A stretch of DNA of 64,000 nt, from contig NZ_CP038439.1 of the NCBI RefSeq assembly GCF_004683865.2, positions 2,420,001-2,484,000 of the forward strand, in the 5' to 3' direction. The position numbers and the translations under genes were made by a program. Position 1 is the stretch's first letter, and each line of letters opens with the position of its first letter. Positions 17,190-25,235 of this stretch are shown piece by piece. The notes beneath the pieces were generated by a model. It did not search any database, was not told where the DNA came from, and was given only the letters and a program-made list of their open reading frames with translations. The DNA is from Paracoccus liaowanqingii. GTDB lineage: Bacteria; Pseudomonadota; Alphaproteobacteria; Rhodobacterales; Rhodobacteraceae.

Positions 17190-17785
17190 TCACCACCCTC
17201 GTCTTCGACATCGGCAACGTGCTGATCCGGTGGGACCCCGTGGCCCCCTTCCTGCCGCATCTGGGCGACCGGGACAGCGTGCAGGCCTTCCTCGACCGGG
17301 TCTGGTTCCGGGCCCTGAACCTGCGCGCCGACGGGGGCGAAAGCTTCGCGGATCTGGCGACCGAGATCGCGGACCCTGACGACCGCGCCCTTTTCGCGGC
17401 CTATCTGCCGGGCTATGCGGCCTCGATCACGGACCCCATCGAGGGGACCTGGGCGCTGATGGACCGGCTGCGGGCGCGGGGGCACGCCATCCACGCGATC
17501 ACCAACTGGTCGGCCCAGACCTGGCCCCTCGGTCTGGCCACCCATCCCCGGCTGGCCACCGCCTTCGGCACCACCATCGTTTCGGGGATCGAGGGCGTCA
17601 TCAAGCCCGACCCCCGCATCTTCGCGCTGCTCTGCGATCGCGCGGGGGTCGCACCCGAGGACTGCCTGTTCATCGACGACAGCGCCTACAACATCGCGGG
17701 CGCGCTCGCCTCGGGGATGGCGGCGCACCGCTTCACCGATCCCGAGACGCTGGAGCGCGACCTGACCGCACGGGGGCTGCTGTGA
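17186..17785 (+). CDS. HAD-superfamily hydrolase embedded in the C-P lyase operon
   Basis: A 199-residue HAD protein between phnI and phnJ, overlapping both by 4 bp (ATGA and GTGA), so it is fully part of the operon. Motif I is VFDIGNVLIRWD; the residue two after the nucleophile Asp is Gly rather than the Asp typical of phosphatases. Motif II is AITNWS, motif III is the Lys of GVIKPDPRIF, and motif IV is FIDDSAYN. The cap is the small alpha-helical type, as in YihX-like phosphatases and epoxide-hydrolase N-domain relatives. A role on a sugar phosphate of the C-P lyase pathway is inferred from position only; it is not among the E. coli phn proteins. Confidence 0.85.
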   Translation: MITTLVFDIGNVLIRWDPVAPFLPHLGDRDSVQAFLDRVWFRALNLRADGGESFADLATEIADPDDRALFAAYLPGYAASITDPIEGTWALMDRLRARGHAIHAITNWSAQTWPLGLATHPRLATAFGTTIVSGIEGVIKPDPRIFALLCDRAGVAPEDCLFIDDSAYNIAGALASGMAAHRFTDPETLERDLTARGLL

Positions 17786-18642
17786 GCGATTACAACTTCG
17801 CCTATCTGGACGAACAGACCAAGCGGATGATCCGCCGCGCGATCCTGAAGGCGCTGGCGATCCCCGGCTATCAGGTGCCCTTCGCCAGCCGCGAGATGCC
17901 CATGCCCTATGGCTGGGGCACCGGGGGCGTGCAGCTGACCGCCGCCTGCCTGGTGCCCGAGGACCGGCTGAAGGTCATCGACCAAGGCGCCGACGACACC
18001 ACCAATGCCGTCAGCATCCGCAAGTTCTTCCAGCGCACCGCAGGCGTGGAGGTCACGACCGACACGACCGAGGCCACGCTGATCCAGACCCGCCACCGCA
18101 TCCCCGAGACACCCCTGACCGACGGCCAGATCCTCGTCTATCAGGTGCCCATCCCCGAGCCCCTGCGCTTTCTGGAGCCGCGCGAGACCGAGACCCGCAA
18201 GATGCACGAGCTGGAGGAATACGGGCTGATGCACGTCAAGCTCTACGAGGACATCGCCCGGCACGGCCAGATCGCGACCTCCTATGACTATCCCGTCAAG
18301 GTCGAGGGGCGCTATGTCATGGACCCCTCGCCCATCCCGAAATTCGACAATCCCAAGCTGTCGGACAGCCCGGCCATCCAGCTGTTCGGTGCAGGCCGCG
18401 AACAGCGCATCTATGCGCTGCCCCCCTATACGCAGGTGGTCAGTCTGGATTTCGACGATCACCCCTTCGATCCCAGCAAGGCCGATCACGACTGCGACCT
18501 CTGCGGTGCCAGCGCCAGCTATCTGGACGAGGTGATCACCGACGACCACGGCGGGCGGATGTTCGTCTGTTCGGACACCGATTACTGCACCACCCGCACG
18601 GGCGCGGGGCATCGGGGCCGGTTGGCGGGGGTCACGGCATGA
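17782..18642 (+). CDS. phnJ: C-P lyase radical SAM subunit PhnJ
   Basis: The 286-residue enzyme that breaks the C-P bond using a 4Fe-4S cluster and S-adenosylmethionine, yielding the alkane and ribose cyclic phosphate. The cluster cysteines are in the unusual C-terminal PhnJ pattern: CDLC near residue 238 and the later cysteines of VCSDTDYC. Other family marks are YGWGTGGVQLTAACL and DDTTNAVSIRKFF. The start is GTG at 17782, overlapping the HAD stop (GTGA); homology to SDYNFAYLDEQTKRMIRRA begins there. The length is normal. Confidence 0.96.
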   Translation: MSDYNFAYLDEQTKRMIRRAILKALAIPGYQVPFASREMPMPYGWGTGGVQLTAACLVPEDRLKVIDQGADDTTNAVSIRKFFQRTAGVEVTTDTTEATLIQTRHRIPETPLTDGQILVYQVPIPEPLRFLEPRETETRKMHELEEYGLMHVKLYEDIARHGQIATSYDYPVKVEGRYVMDPSPIPKFDNPKLSDSPAIQLFGAGREQRIYALPPYTQVVSLDFDDHPFDPSKADHDCDLCGASASYLDEVITDDHGGRMFVCSDTDYCTTRTGAGHRGRLAGVTA

Positions 18643-19406
18643 GGGACATGACCCAACCCATCCTGTCGGTCACGGGGCTGGAGCGCCGCTATGGCGCCCG
18701 CATCGGCTGCACCGATGTCAGCTTCGATCTCTATCCCGGCGAGGTGCTGGGCATCGTCGGCGAAAGCGGCTCGGGCAAGTCGACGCTGCTGTCGTGCCTG
18801 GCGGGGCATCAGGGCGTCGATGCGGGCTCGGTCACCTATGACGGGCGCGACGTGCTGGCGATGGCCGAGACCGAGCGCCGCCGTCTGGCGCGCACCGAAT
18901 GGGCCTATGTCCATCAGCACGCCCGCGACGGGTTGCGCATGGGCGTCAGCGCGGGCGCCAATGTGGGCGAGCGCCTGATGGCCACCGGCCACCGCCATTA
19001 CGGCGACATCCGTGCGGCGGCGGTGGACTGGCTGGGCCGGGTCGAGATCGCCGAGGACCGCGTCGACGACCGCCCCACGGCGTTCTCGGGCGGCATGCAG
19101 CAGCGGCTGCAGATCGCCCGCAATCTGGTCACCGGGCCGCGTCTGGTCTTCATGGACGAACCCACCGGGGGTCTGGATGTCAGCGTGCAGGCCCGGCTGC
19201 TGGACCTGCTGCGCGGGCTGGTGCGCGACATGGGGCTGTCGGTGATCATCGTGACCCATGATCTGGCCGTCGTGCGGCTGCTGGCCGACCGGCTGATGGT
19301 GATGAAATCGGGCCGGGTGGTCGAACAGGGCCTGACCGATCAGGTGCTGGACGATCCGCAGCATGCCTATACGCAGCTTCTCGTCTCTTCCGTCCTGCAG
19401 GTGTAA
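18639..19406 (+). CDS. phnK: C-P lyase ABC-type ATPase PhnK
   Basis: A 255-residue ABC-family ATPase that binds the PhnGHIJ core rather than acting in transport. Walker A is GESGSGKST, the signature is FSGGMQQRLQIARNL, Walker B is VFMDEPTGGLD, and the switch is VTHDLAVV; WAYVHQHARDGLRMGVSAGANVGERL is PhnK-specific. The ATG at 18639 overlaps the phnJ stop. A second in-frame ATG at 18648 (MTQPILSV) is an equally possible start. phnL follows after 3 bp. Confidence 0.94.
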   Translation: MRDMTQPILSVTGLERRYGARIGCTDVSFDLYPGEVLGIVGESGSGKSTLLSCLAGHQGVDAGSVTYDGRDVLAMAETERRRLARTEWAYVHQHARDGLRMGVSAGANVGERLMATGHRHYGDIRAAAVDWLGRVEIAEDRVDDRPTAFSGGMQQRLQIARNLVTGPRLVFMDEPTGGLDVSVQARLLDLLRGLVRDMGLSVIIVTHDLAVVRLLADRLMVMKSGRVVEQGLTDQVLDDPQHAYTQLLVSSVLQV

Positions 19407-19409
19407 GCC

Positions 19410-20108
19410 ATGATCCATGTCGAAAATCTCTCCAAGACCTTCACGCTGCACAATCAGGGCGGCACGGTGATCCCGGTCATGGCGGGCGCCAACCTGCATG
19501 TCGATCCCGGCGAATGCGTCGGGCTGGTGGGCCGGTCGGGGTCGGGAAAATCCACGCTGATGCGGATGATCCACGGCAACTACCTGCCCGCGGGCGGCTC
19601 GATCCGCATCGCGGGGGTGCAGATGGCGGGGGCCGAGCCGCGCCGCGTCATCGCCCTGCGCCGCGACACGTTGGGCTATGTCAGCCAGTTCCTGCGCCTC
19701 CTGCCCCGCGTGCCCACGGTAGAAGTCGTGGCCGAACCCCTGCGCGCCCTTGGCGTGGCGCAGTCCGAGGCGCAGGCCCGGGCCGAATGCCTGCTGTGGC
19801 GGCTGAACATCCCGCGCCGGCTGTGGTCGCTGTCGCCCACCACCTTCTCGGGCGGCGAGCAGCAGCGCGTGAACATCGCGCGGGGCTTCGTCCATCCCTT
19901 CCCGGTCCTGCTGCTGGACGAGCCCACCGCCAGCCTGGACGCCCAGAACCGCGAGGTCGTGCTGGCCCTGATCCTGGAGGCCAAGGCCCGCGGCGCCGCG
20001 ATCCTGGGGATCTTCCATGACGAGGAGGCGCGCGCCCGCGTCTGCGACCGGCTGGTCGACGTGACGGGCTTCACCCCCGCCCGGCCCGCGGGCGGGCAGG
20101 CCGCATGA
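19410..20108 (+). CDS. phnL: C-P lyase ABC-type ATPase PhnL
   Basis: A 232-residue ABC-type ATPase required with PhnG, H and I for the first ribosylation step. Walker A is GRSGSGKST, the signature is FSGGEQQRVNIARGF, Walker B is LLLDEPTASLD, and FHDEEARARVCDRLVDV closes the domain. The stretch LGYVSQFLRLLPRVPTVEVVAEPL is typical of PhnL. Its stop overlaps phnN (ATGA). The usual phnM does not follow directly; it lies 1.3 kb downstream. Confidence 0.95.
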   Translation: MIHVENLSKTFTLHNQGGTVIPVMAGANLHVDPGECVGLVGRSGSGKSTLMRMIHGNYLPAGGSIRIAGVQMAGAEPRRVIALRRDTLGYVSQFLRLLPRVPTVEVVAEPLRALGVAQSEAQARAECLLWRLNIPRRLWSLSPTTFSGGEQQRVNIARGFVHPFPVLLLDEPTASLDAQNREVVLALILEAKARGAAILGIFHDEEARARVCDRLVDVTGFTPARPAGGQAA

Positions 20109-20635
20109 TCGCCGCCGTCGTCGGCCCCTCGGGCGCGGGCAAGGACACGCTGATCGAGGGCGCGCTGGCCGCTTGGCCGTCGCTGCGCCTCGCGCGGCGG
20201 GTCATCACCCGACCGACCGAGGCGGGCGGCGAGGATTTCGACGGCGTGACACCGGACGCATTTGCCCGGATGCAGCGGGACGGTCTGTTCGCGCTGGACT
20301 GGCAGGCGCACGGCCTCTGCTACGGCATCCCCCGCGATCAGCTGACGGGCGACGGCCCGGTGATCTTCAACGGCAGCCGCGCGGCCCTGCCGCAGGCGGT
20401 GGCGCGGCTGCCAGGGCTGCGCGTGGTGCTGGTCACCGCGCCCACCGCCCTTCTGGCCCGCCGTCTGGCCGCGCGCGGCCGCGAGACCGAAGATGACATC
20501 GCCGCCCGGCTGGACCGCGCGGGCTTTGCCCTGCCGCCCGGCATCGCCCATGTCACGGTCGTGAATGACGCCAGCCCCGAACAGGGGATCGCGCGCCTGC
20601 TGGCCGCCCTTCAGCCCGACAGGGTGCTGCGGTGA
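20105..20635 (+). CDS. phnN: Ribose 1,5-bisphosphate phosphokinase PhnN
   Basis: A 176-residue kinase of guanylate-kinase fold that turns ribose 1,5-bisphosphate into PRPP, the last step that returns C-P lyase product to metabolism. The P-loop is GPSGAGKDT (residues 7-15). RRVITRPTEAGGEDFDGVTPDAF and DWQAHGLCYGIP form the substrate lobe. The ATG overlaps the phnL stop. Its last 25 bp overlap the convergent DUF1045 gene. The substrate is normally supplied by PhnP, which is absent here. Confidence 0.94.
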   Translation: MIAAVVGPSGAGKDTLIEGALAAWPSLRLARRVITRPTEAGGEDFDGVTPDAFARMQRDGLFALDWQAHGLCYGIPRDQLTGDGPVIFNGSRAALPQAVARLPGLRVVLVTAPTALLARRLAARGRETEDDIAARLDRAGFALPPGIAHVTVVNDASPEQGIARLLAALQPDRVLR

Positions 20636-21294
20636 CGCAGATGGAAGCGGCCCTGCGCATCCTCGGCCATCAGGCACAGATCCGCGATCACGAAGGGGCG
20701 CGGCAGCACCGGGTCCAGATGCGCCCGCAGCACCTGCGCCACTGCCTGCGCCGGCGCGGGGGGCAGCTGGTCGGTGAGCGTCAGGTGAAAGCGGAACTCC
20801 TCCATCACGAAGGGATAGCCCCACCGGTCCAGCAGCGCGCGCTGGCGCGGGGTCAGGGTCTCGGGGCGGCGCCGCGCGATCTCGGCCTGCGTCAGGGGCG
20901 CGCGCAGCGGATCGGTGGCGCGCATCACCGCCTCGGCCAGATCCGCCAGCGCCCTGTCGCAGCCCTGCGGCAGCAGCGCCAGAAAGCCGTGCAGGTCGTG
21001 GATCTGCAGCCCCTCGCAGCGCACCGGCGGCCGAGCGGCGGCCAGATCGTCCAGCGCGGCGATCAGGTCAGCCTCGGCCACCACGGGGCGGAAGGGCGCG
21101 CGGATGGTGCCGTGAAAGCCGTACTTGCGCGGGCTGCGCGTTAGCTCGGCCACCTCGCCGGGCAGACCGGGCAGCCGGGGCTGCGCGACCGCCCGGCCCG
21201 CCGCCACGTCCCAGCCCAGCCACGCGGCCATCGCCTCCGCGAAGGGTCCGGGTTGCGGCGCGTAATAGACCGCGTATCTGGTGAAGTCCTGCAT
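20611..21294 (-). CDS. DUF1045 phosphonate-locus protein (2H phosphoesterase fold)
   Basis: A 227-residue protein of the DUF1045 family, repeatedly found in alphaproteobacterial phosphonate loci. Two short histidine motifs of the 2H phosphoesterase superfamily are visible: HGTIRAPF near residue 61 and HLTLTD near residue 171. Enzymes with this pair open cyclic phosphates. Because PhnP, the cyclic-phosphate phosphodiesterase of C-P lyase operons, is missing, this protein is a good candidate to open the ribose 1,2-cyclic phosphate made by PhnJ. That function is inference. It is divergent from phnM and overlaps the end of phnN. Confidence 0.85.
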   Translation of the reverse strand: MQDFTRYAVYYAPQPGPFAEAMAAWLGWDVAAGRAVAQPRLPGLPGEVAELTRSPRKYGFHGTIRAPFRPVVAEADLIAALDDLAAARPPVRCEGLQIHDLHGFLALLPQGCDRALADLAEAVMRATDPLRAPLTQAEIARRRPETLTPRQRALLDRWGYPFVMEEFRFHLTLTDQLPPAPAQAVAQVLRAHLDPVLPRPFVIADLCLMAEDAQGRFHLRHRSTLSG

Positions 21295-21315
21295 GTCCCC
21301 GCCCCTACGCCGAAA

Positions 21316-21333
21316 CTGTCACACCCATGTGAC
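21316..21333 (+). promoter_or_regulatory. Pho-box-like site upstream of phnM
   Basis: CTGTCAC-ACCC-ATGTGAC has the 7+4+7 spacing of a Pho box; the first half is near-consensus. The same bases form the inverted repeat GTCAC-N6-GTGAC (21318-21322 and 21329-21333). It lies in the gap between the divergent DUF1045 and phnM genes, 57 bp before phnM. A CTTGTCT (21335-21341) matching the proposed PhnF operator half-site follows immediately. Confidence 0.5.
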
Positions 21334-21389
21334 GCTTGTCTGCCAGATCACCCGCTTTGCCCCCTCGCTTCAAGACTGGACCTTTCCGA

Positions 21390-22529
21390 ATGACCGACAC
21401 GATCCTTGCCAATGCCCGCCTTGTTCTGCCTGACGAGGTCATCCACGGCCATCTGGTCCTGCGCGACGGCCGCATCGCCGAGATCGGTCAGGGCGCGGCC
21501 ATCCCGCCCGGCGCGCTGGATTGCGACGGCGATCTGGTCATGCCGGGGCTGGTCGAGCTGCATACCGACAATCTGGAACGCCACATGGAGCCGCGGCCCG
21601 GCGTCGACTGGCCCCATGCCAGCGCCATCATCGCCCATGACGCCGAACTGGCCAGCGTGGGCATCACCACCGTCTTCGACGCGCTGCGGGTGGGCTCGGT
21701 CGTGACCGAGAACAATGCGGGCTACGGCGAATATGCCCGCGCGCTGGCCGACGAGATCCTGGACCTGCGCGCCAAGGGCGCCCTGCGGATCAGCCATTTC
21801 CTGCACCTGCGGGCCGAGATCTGTTCCCAGACCCTGCCCGAGGAGATGGCCAAGTTCGGCCCCCATGACCGCGTGGGCATCGTCAGCCTGATGGACCACA
21901 CGCCGGGCGAGCGGCAGTTCCGCGACATCACCAAGCTGCGCGACTATGTCATCGGCAAGAAGGGCCTGTCCGAGGCCGAGTTCCAGTCCCATGTCGCCGA
22001 CCAGCAGGCCCTGCGCGCGCGCGTGGGCGTGGCGCACGAGGCGGCGGCGGTGGCCCACGCGCGCCGCTATGGCGCGGTGCTGGCCAGCCATGACGACACC
22101 ACCGCCCCGCAGGTCGCGGTCAGCGCGGGCCATGGCTGCCATTTCGCCGAGTTCCCGACGACGGTCGAGGCGGCACAGGCCTGCCGCGACCACGGCATCA
22201 AGGTGATGATGGGCGCGCCGAACCTGATCCGGGGCGGCTCGCACAGCGGCAACGTCGCCGCCGCCGATCTGGCGCGGGCCGATCTGCTGGACATCCTGTC
22301 CTCGGACTACGTGCCCTCGGGGCTCTTGTCGGCGGCCCTGATGCTGGGCGATCTGTGGGGGAACATGGCGCGGGCGGTGGCGACCGTCACGGCGGCGCCC
22401 GCGGCGGCGGTCGATCTGGCCGATCGCGGGCGGCTGGCGCCCGGCGCGCGGGCCGACGTGATCCGCGTGACGCGGCTCGGGGCTGCGGGCGCGCTGCGCG
22501 GGGTCTGGGTGCGCGGGCAGCGCGTCTGA
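21390..22529 (+). CDS. phnM: Ribose-1-phosphonate triphosphate diphosphatase PhnM
   Basis: A 379-residue amidohydrolase-superfamily enzyme that removes pyrophosphate from ribose 1-phosphonate 5-triphosphate before C-P cleavage. Metal-binding features are LVELHTDNLERHMEPRPG near residue 55, the lysine/histidine region SLMDHTPGERQF, ASHDD, and the late SSDYVPSGLL motif. The ATG at 21390 begins MTDTILANARLVLP; the earlier in-frame start at 21336 lies within the regulatory gap. It is transcribed apart from phnG-N, behind its own Pho-like site. Confidence 0.95.
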   Translation: MTDTILANARLVLPDEVIHGHLVLRDGRIAEIGQGAAIPPGALDCDGDLVMPGLVELHTDNLERHMEPRPGVDWPHASAIIAHDAELASVGITTVFDALRVGSVVTENNAGYGEYARALADEILDLRAKGALRISHFLHLRAEICSQTLPEEMAKFGPHDRVGIVSLMDHTPGERQFRDITKLRDYVIGKKGLSEAEFQSHVADQQALRARVGVAHEAAAVAHARRYGAVLASHDDTTAPQVAVSAGHGCHFAEFPTTVEAAQACRDHGIKVMMGAPNLIRGGSHSGNVAAADLARADLLDILSSDYVPSGLLSAALMLGDLWGNMARAVATVTAAPAAAVDLADRGRLAPGARADVIRVTRLGAAGALRGVWVRGQRV

Positions 22530-22545
22530 CCCGGGCGCGGGCCCG

Positions 22546-23790
22546 TCAGGCGGGCGCCATCATGGCCGGGCGGACCCCGCCGGGGGGCGCGGTGAAGATC
22601 GTCTCGTAGGGCACCGATTCGCCCATCGCATAGCCCTGCATCTTGGTCACGCCCAGATCGCGCAGGATGTCGAAGATCTGCGGCGAGCTGACATGCTCGC
22701 CCACCACGTCCAGGCCCAGTTCCGAACACAGCGACACCAGCGCCTCGACGATCTTCAGCTCGCGGCGTTGCGGATAGACCACATTGGCGACCAGCCCGCC
22801 GTCGATCTTGACGCAGTTCACGTCCAGATCGGTCAGGTAGGAAAACCCCGACAGCCCCGCGCCGAAATCGTCCAGCGCGACCGAACAGCCCATGCGCCGG
22901 AAGGCCTGCACGTTCTCCTTGGCGCGGGCCAGGTCGTAGATGGCCGAGGTCTCGGTGATCTCGAACTGGATACGGGCGGGGGCGATGCCGGTCTGGGTCA
23001 GGATCTCCTCGATGCCGCGCCAGAAGCCGGGGCTGGACAGGGTCCGGCCCGACATGTTCAGCGAGATGTGGATATGCTCCATCCGCACCAGCGCCTCGGC
23101 ATGGCCCAGGATCGCCTCGCGGATGATCCAGCCGTCCATCAGGCAGATCATCCCGGTCCGCTCGGCCAGGGGCAGGAAGGCCGAGGGCGAATGTTCGCGC
23201 CCCTCGCGGTCGCGCATCTTGACCAGCACCTCGTATTGCCGGACGCGGCTGGTCTGGTCGATATCGACGATCTGCTGGGCATAGAGGACCAGGCGGCGGT
23301 CCTGCATCGCCGACATCGCATCGGCCAGCAGCCGCGCGCTGAGGATGTCGGCCTGCAGATGCGGATGATCGACCGAATCGTATTCGACCAGATCGAGGCC
23401 GCGGATATTGGCGGCGGCGCAGGCGGCCGAGGCGATGCGGATCAGTTCCGCCACCTCGGTTCCGCCCTCGGTCCAGACGATCCCGGCATGGGCGGTGGTC
23501 GCGTAGTGGATCTGCCCGGCCGGCAGGCGGCAGTCGGGCACGCGGGCCAGCGCCGCGCGAACCTGTTCGACCAGCTGGTCGCGGGGCGCGTCCTGCAGGC
23601 GGATGACGATCGCCCCGCAGGGCGCCATCTGCGTGACCTGCGCGGCCCCGAAGCTGTCGGTCAGCAGGTCCCTGACGGCCGTGCGCAGGGCCAGCAGCGG
23701 CCCGTCGCCCCCGGCAATCAGAAGCTGGTCGGTATAGTTCAGGCCAAGCACGCAGATCCCGCGCAGATTGCCGTCGCCCATGTCGGTCAT
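22546..23790 (-). CDS. EAL-domain protein with degenerate GGDEF, probable c-di-GMP receptor or phosphodiesterase
   Basis: A 414-residue soluble protein. Residues 1 to about 140 look like a GGDEF domain that lost its GG[D/E]EF motif (TTAHAGIVW and the helix after it fit the C-terminal part). From about 165 an EAL domain follows: EVL in place of EAL, NMSG, ITETS, DDFGAG and VKIDGG are kept, so most metal and catalytic residues remain. The usual AEGVE motif reads GEHVS, so its last acidic residue is lost. Activity is therefore uncertain; binding of c-di-GMP is plausible. GAGGGA precedes the ATG. The gene is divergent from a diguanylate cyclase and a few kb from the cellulose operon. Confidence 0.85.
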   Translation of the reverse strand: MTDMGDGNLRGICVLGLNYTDQLLIAGGDGPLLALRTAVRDLLTDSFGAAQVTQMAPCGAIVIRLQDAPRDQLVEQVRAALARVPDCRLPAGQIHYATTAHAGIVWTEGGTEVAELIRIASAACAAANIRGLDLVEYDSVDHPHLQADILSARLLADAMSAMQDRRLVLYAQQIVDIDQTSRVRQYEVLVKMRDREGREHSPSAFLPLAERTGMICLMDGWIIREAILGHAEALVRMEHIHISLNMSGRTLSSPGFWRGIEEILTQTGIAPARIQFEITETSAIYDLARAKENVQAFRRMGCSVALDDFGAGLSGFSYLTDLDVNCVKIDGGLVANVVYPQRRELKIVEALVSLCSELGLDVVGEHVSSPQIFDILRDLGVTKMQGYAMGESVPYETIFTAPPGGVRPAMMAPA

Positions 23791-24033
23791 CCGAGTCGTT
23801 CCCTCATTCCTGCCGCAGGGGCGTGCAAAAAGGGTTTATCCCCGCGACCCGGCATCCTGTCCTCGTAACACCTGCACGACGCCCCCGAGAAGGCAACGCC
23901 AAGAATAGTTTGGCTTTGGTGGCGGAGAAGGCACGATCATCCTCCGAACTAAACCGAATACCTAACTATAAGTCAGGTTCATTTGACGACCATAATGTGC
24001 AAAACGTCTGGTTGTGTTATAGTGGATAGTACC
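23791..24033. promoter_or_regulatory. AT-rich divergent promoter region of the EAL and GGDEF genes
   Basis: The 243-bp gap between the divergent c-di-GMP genes is far richer in A and T than its surroundings, especially from 23890 on. A TATAGT at 24018-24023 and CATAAT at 23991-23996 look like -10 elements for the diguanylate cyclase. I see no clear operator. An ATG at 23995 and a TTG at 23983 are in frame with the downstream gene but encode no recognisable sequence. Confidence 0.45.
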
Positions 24034-25104
24034 ATGCAGCAGTTTTTAATTCTTGTGAACACTCTGGGCGTCATGTCGATCTGTACGGTCGTCTACAGCC
24101 TGCTTCAACGACAGGTCCCCGACCGCGTGCTGCGTGCGCTGTTTGTGGGCCTGTCCTTCGGCGCCGCGGCCATGGTCGTGATGGTGCAACCCATCTATCT
24201 GGCCCCGGGGATCCAGGCCGACACGCGCGGCGCCTTCGTCGGCATGGCCATGGCCTTCGGCGGACCGCTGGCCGCCGCCGTGACCGTCACGCTGGCCATC
24301 CTGACCCGGCTGCTGATCGGCGGCCAGGGCGCCCTGACCGGCGTGGTGGTGATCCTGGCCACCGCGGCCTGCGCGGGGCTGTGGTTCGCGGTCTACAGGT
24401 CCGCGCGCAAGCGCAACTGGCAGGCATGGATCCTGCTCAGCGTGGCCTCCAGCCTGCCGACCTATCTGGCGCTGCACCGATACGCCGACACCGGCGAGCA
24501 GCTGAAGGTCTTCCTGGCGGTGCTGATCGGCGCGCTGATGATCTGCTTCGGCAAGATGCTGGAGACCGAGCAGCGCCGCGGCCGCCGCGAACGCGAACTG
24601 GCCCGGGCCGCCGCCACCGACGCGCTGACCGGCCTGCCCAACCGCCGCGCGCTTGAGAACTATACCCGCGAACTGGAGGAGGCCGGCGCCCAGGACGTGA
24701 CGCTGCTGCTGCTGGATGTCGACCATTTCAAGCGCATCAACGACGACTACGGCCATGACGAGGGCGACCGCGTCCTGCAGGGCATCGCCGCCGCCATCAA
24801 GGGCACCATCCGCGAGGGCGATTTCGCCGCCCGCATCGGCGGCGAGGAGTTCGCGGTCGTCGTGCGCACCAACGACATCTCGACCGGCCAGCAGGTGGCC
24901 GAGCGGTTCCGCCAGGCCGTGCAGGTGCCCTATGGCCCCCCGTCCGAACGCCGCATCTCGACCATCAGCGTCGGCGGCTTCTCGTTCAACCGCAAGCCCT
25001 TCAGCTATCTCGACGGCTACAAGCTGGCCGATCTGGCGCTGTACCAATCCAAGGCCGAGGGGCGCAACCGCGCCACCATCACCCCCTATCTGCAGGCCGC
25101 CTGA
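24034..25104 (+). CDS. Membrane diguanylate cyclase (5TM-LYT sensor plus GGDEF)
   Basis: A 356-residue protein. Residues 1 to about 175 contain five or six hydrophobic segments with the 5TMR-LYT pattern (DTRGAFVGMAMAFGGPLAA, LLIGGQGALTGVVV), as in YhcK and LytS sensors. A short linker (ETEQRRGRRERELARAAATD) leads to a complete GGDEF domain with DALTGLPNRRAL, LDVDHFKRINDDYGH and the active-site GGEEF. The REGD five residues before GGEEF matches the RxxD inhibitory site, so product feedback is likely. I choose ATG 24034 because the first membrane helix starts there. It should make c-di-GMP, which the PilZ domain of BcsA, encoded nearby, binds. Confidence 0.9.
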   Translation: MQQFLILVNTLGVMSICTVVYSLLQRQVPDRVLRALFVGLSFGAAAMVVMVQPIYLAPGIQADTRGAFVGMAMAFGGPLAAAVTVTLAILTRLLIGGQGALTGVVVILATAACAGLWFAVYRSARKRNWQAWILLSVASSLPTYLALHRYADTGEQLKVFLAVLIGALMICFGKMLETEQRRGRRERELARAAATDALTGLPNRRALENYTRELEEAGAQDVTLLLLDVDHFKRINDDYGHDEGDRVLQGIAAAIKGTIREGDFAARIGGEEFAVVVRTNDISTGQQVAERFRQAVQVPYGPPSERRISTISVGGFSFNRKPFSYLDGYKLADLALYQSKAEGRNRATITPYLQAA

Positions 25105-25113
25105 GGCGCCCCG

Positions 25114-25146
25114 CCCCAGCCCCCACCAGGGGGCCGGGGTTATTTC
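25114..25146 (+). terminator. Rho-independent terminator after the diguanylate cyclase
   Basis: CCCC-A-G-CCCCC, loop ACCA, GGGGG-C-C-GGGG, followed by TTATTT. The stem is long and GC-rich with one mismatch. It sits 10 bp after the stop codon. Confidence 0.8.
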
Positions 25147-25177
25147 CCCACACTGCCGGAAAATCGGTTCAGAATCC

Positions 25178-25205
25178 TTGAGCGGATCCGTCCACACGCT
25201 ATGAT
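25178..25205 (+). promoter_or_regulatory. sigma-70 type promoter for the lipoprotein/barrel pair
   Basis: TTGAGC (25178-25183), 16 bases, TATGAT (25200-25205), 30 bp before the lipoprotein start codon and after the preceding terminator. It is a good match to the -35/-10 consensus by alphaproteobacterial standards. Confidence 0.55.
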
Positions 25206-25235
25206 TGATTTGTCCTTGTGTGAACGGATCGTCCC

